NCBI RefSeq assembly: GCF_005405185.1
Contig: NZ_BJDO01000021.1
Span: forward strand, 1 to 40,780
Direction: 5' to 3'
Source: Secundilactobacillus hailunensis
Lineage (GTDB): Bacteria > Bacillota > Bacilli > Lactobacillales > Lactobacillaceae
DNA: 40,780 nt
Within the stretch, counting starts at the first letter, position 1; the number at the start of each line of letters is the position of its first letter. A program made the position numbers and the translations under genes. This document shows positions 40,574 to 40,780 of this stretch, piece by piece. Under the pieces are notes generated by a model. It saw only the letters and a program-made list of their open reading frames with translations. It made no database searches and was not told the origin of the DNA.

Positions 40574-40661
40574 GCATTTTACAGGTGCTATTTTTGTCGA
40601 ATAATCGATGATGAATGTGCTGGTCCTCGTAAGCACACTATAACCGGACGTATTGAAACAC

Positions 40662-40697
40662 AAAACGGACTTCCTCATATTTGAGTTAGTCCGTTTT
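40662..40697 (-). terminator. Terminator of the gene at the right edge
   Basis: AAAACGGACT and AGTCCGTTTT (10 bp), with CTCA/TGAG inside. On the minus strand it lies 7 bases past the stop of the partial gene. Between this and the ltaS terminator (40574-40661) I see only a small palindrome, TGTGCT/AGCACA. Confidence 0.65.
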
Positions 40698-40703
40698 TGT
40701 ATT

Positions 40704-40780
40704 TCATTCAGTTACTAATTGCTGATCAGGTTCATAATTCCACGGTAAACAAGCCTCCAATTGCGCTTCTTTTGGGAAAG
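40704..40780 (-). CDS. C-terminal end of an unidentified protein (partial)
   Basis: The minus strand has an open frame entering from the right edge and stopping at 40704-40706; its last 24 residues end EPDQQLVTE. The terminator directly after it and the coding-like sequence suggest a real gene end. It is too short to name. Confidence 0.4.
   Translation of the reverse strand, partial: FPKEAQLEACLPWNYEPDQQLVTE

Overview
The window reads as chromosomal DNA of a lactic acid bacterium of the family Lactobacillaceae. The evidence is the Opp oligopeptide system, PepX and a PepI-type prolyl aminopeptidase, a choloylglycine-hydrolase family protein, an LtaS-type lipoteichoic acid synthase, strong AGGAGG ribosome binding sites and frequent TTG starts. 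The genus cannot be fixed from this stretch. I see no phage, conjugation, CRISPR, rRNA or tRNA genes, and no intact insertion sequence. The region is ordinary core genome; most of its novelty is in the intergenic RNA and regulatory sequence.

Layout. 1-6.1 kb: oppABCDF, transcribed leftwards. 6.4-7.7 kb: hflX, rightwards. 7.7-10.9 kb: a glutamine-type ABC operon in glnQ-H-M-P order, leftwards, with a long structured leader. 11.1-12.6 kb: a two-gene membrane-protein operon of unknown role. 12.7-14.3 kb: a Zur-type regulator with a Zur-box-like operator, then a Nudix hydrolase and a P-loop kinase. 14.5-17.1 kb: an APC amino acid permease convergent with a CPA2 cation/proton antiporter. 17.3-20.7 kb: pepX and a prolyl aminopeptidase. 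20.7-23 kb: an L,D-transpeptidase and an ABC-F protein with a structured leader. 23.3-24.4 kb: a VOC protein and a CPBP-family membrane protease. 24.4-27.6 kb: a probable small RNA, then a tryptophan-type ABC transporter (trpXYZ-like) behind a short leader ORF and an attenuator. 27.6-31.6 kb: dehydrogenase, thioredoxin, TerC, a GH73 glucosaminidase, an Ntn hydrolase and a small protein, all leftwards. 31.8-35 kb: an MMPL exporter convergent with a MerR regulator. 35.3-40.5 kb: a secreted NlpC/P60 protein, a GNAT enzyme, an MhqO-like dioxygenase, an 85-bp tandem repeat, a histidine phosphatase and LtaS. The C-terminal end of one more leftward gene reaches the right edge.

How the genes fit together. 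Much of the window serves nitrogen supply: peptides enter by Opp, proline-containing peptides are cut by PepX and the prolyl aminopeptidase, and free amino acids enter by the Gln, Trp and APC systems. A second group builds or trims the envelope (L,D-transpeptidase, GH73, NlpC/P60, LtaS). The strongest candidate for something undescribed is the leader of the tryptophan-type transporter: a good promoter, a strong Shine-Dalgarno, a 14-codon ORF with one Trp codon, competing RNA stems and a terminator just before the first structural gene. The leaders of glnQHMP and of the ABC-F gene, and the compact two-hairpin transcript at 24.48-24.54 kb, are further candidates. No fold, homology search or expression data could be run; family names rest on motifs read by eye.
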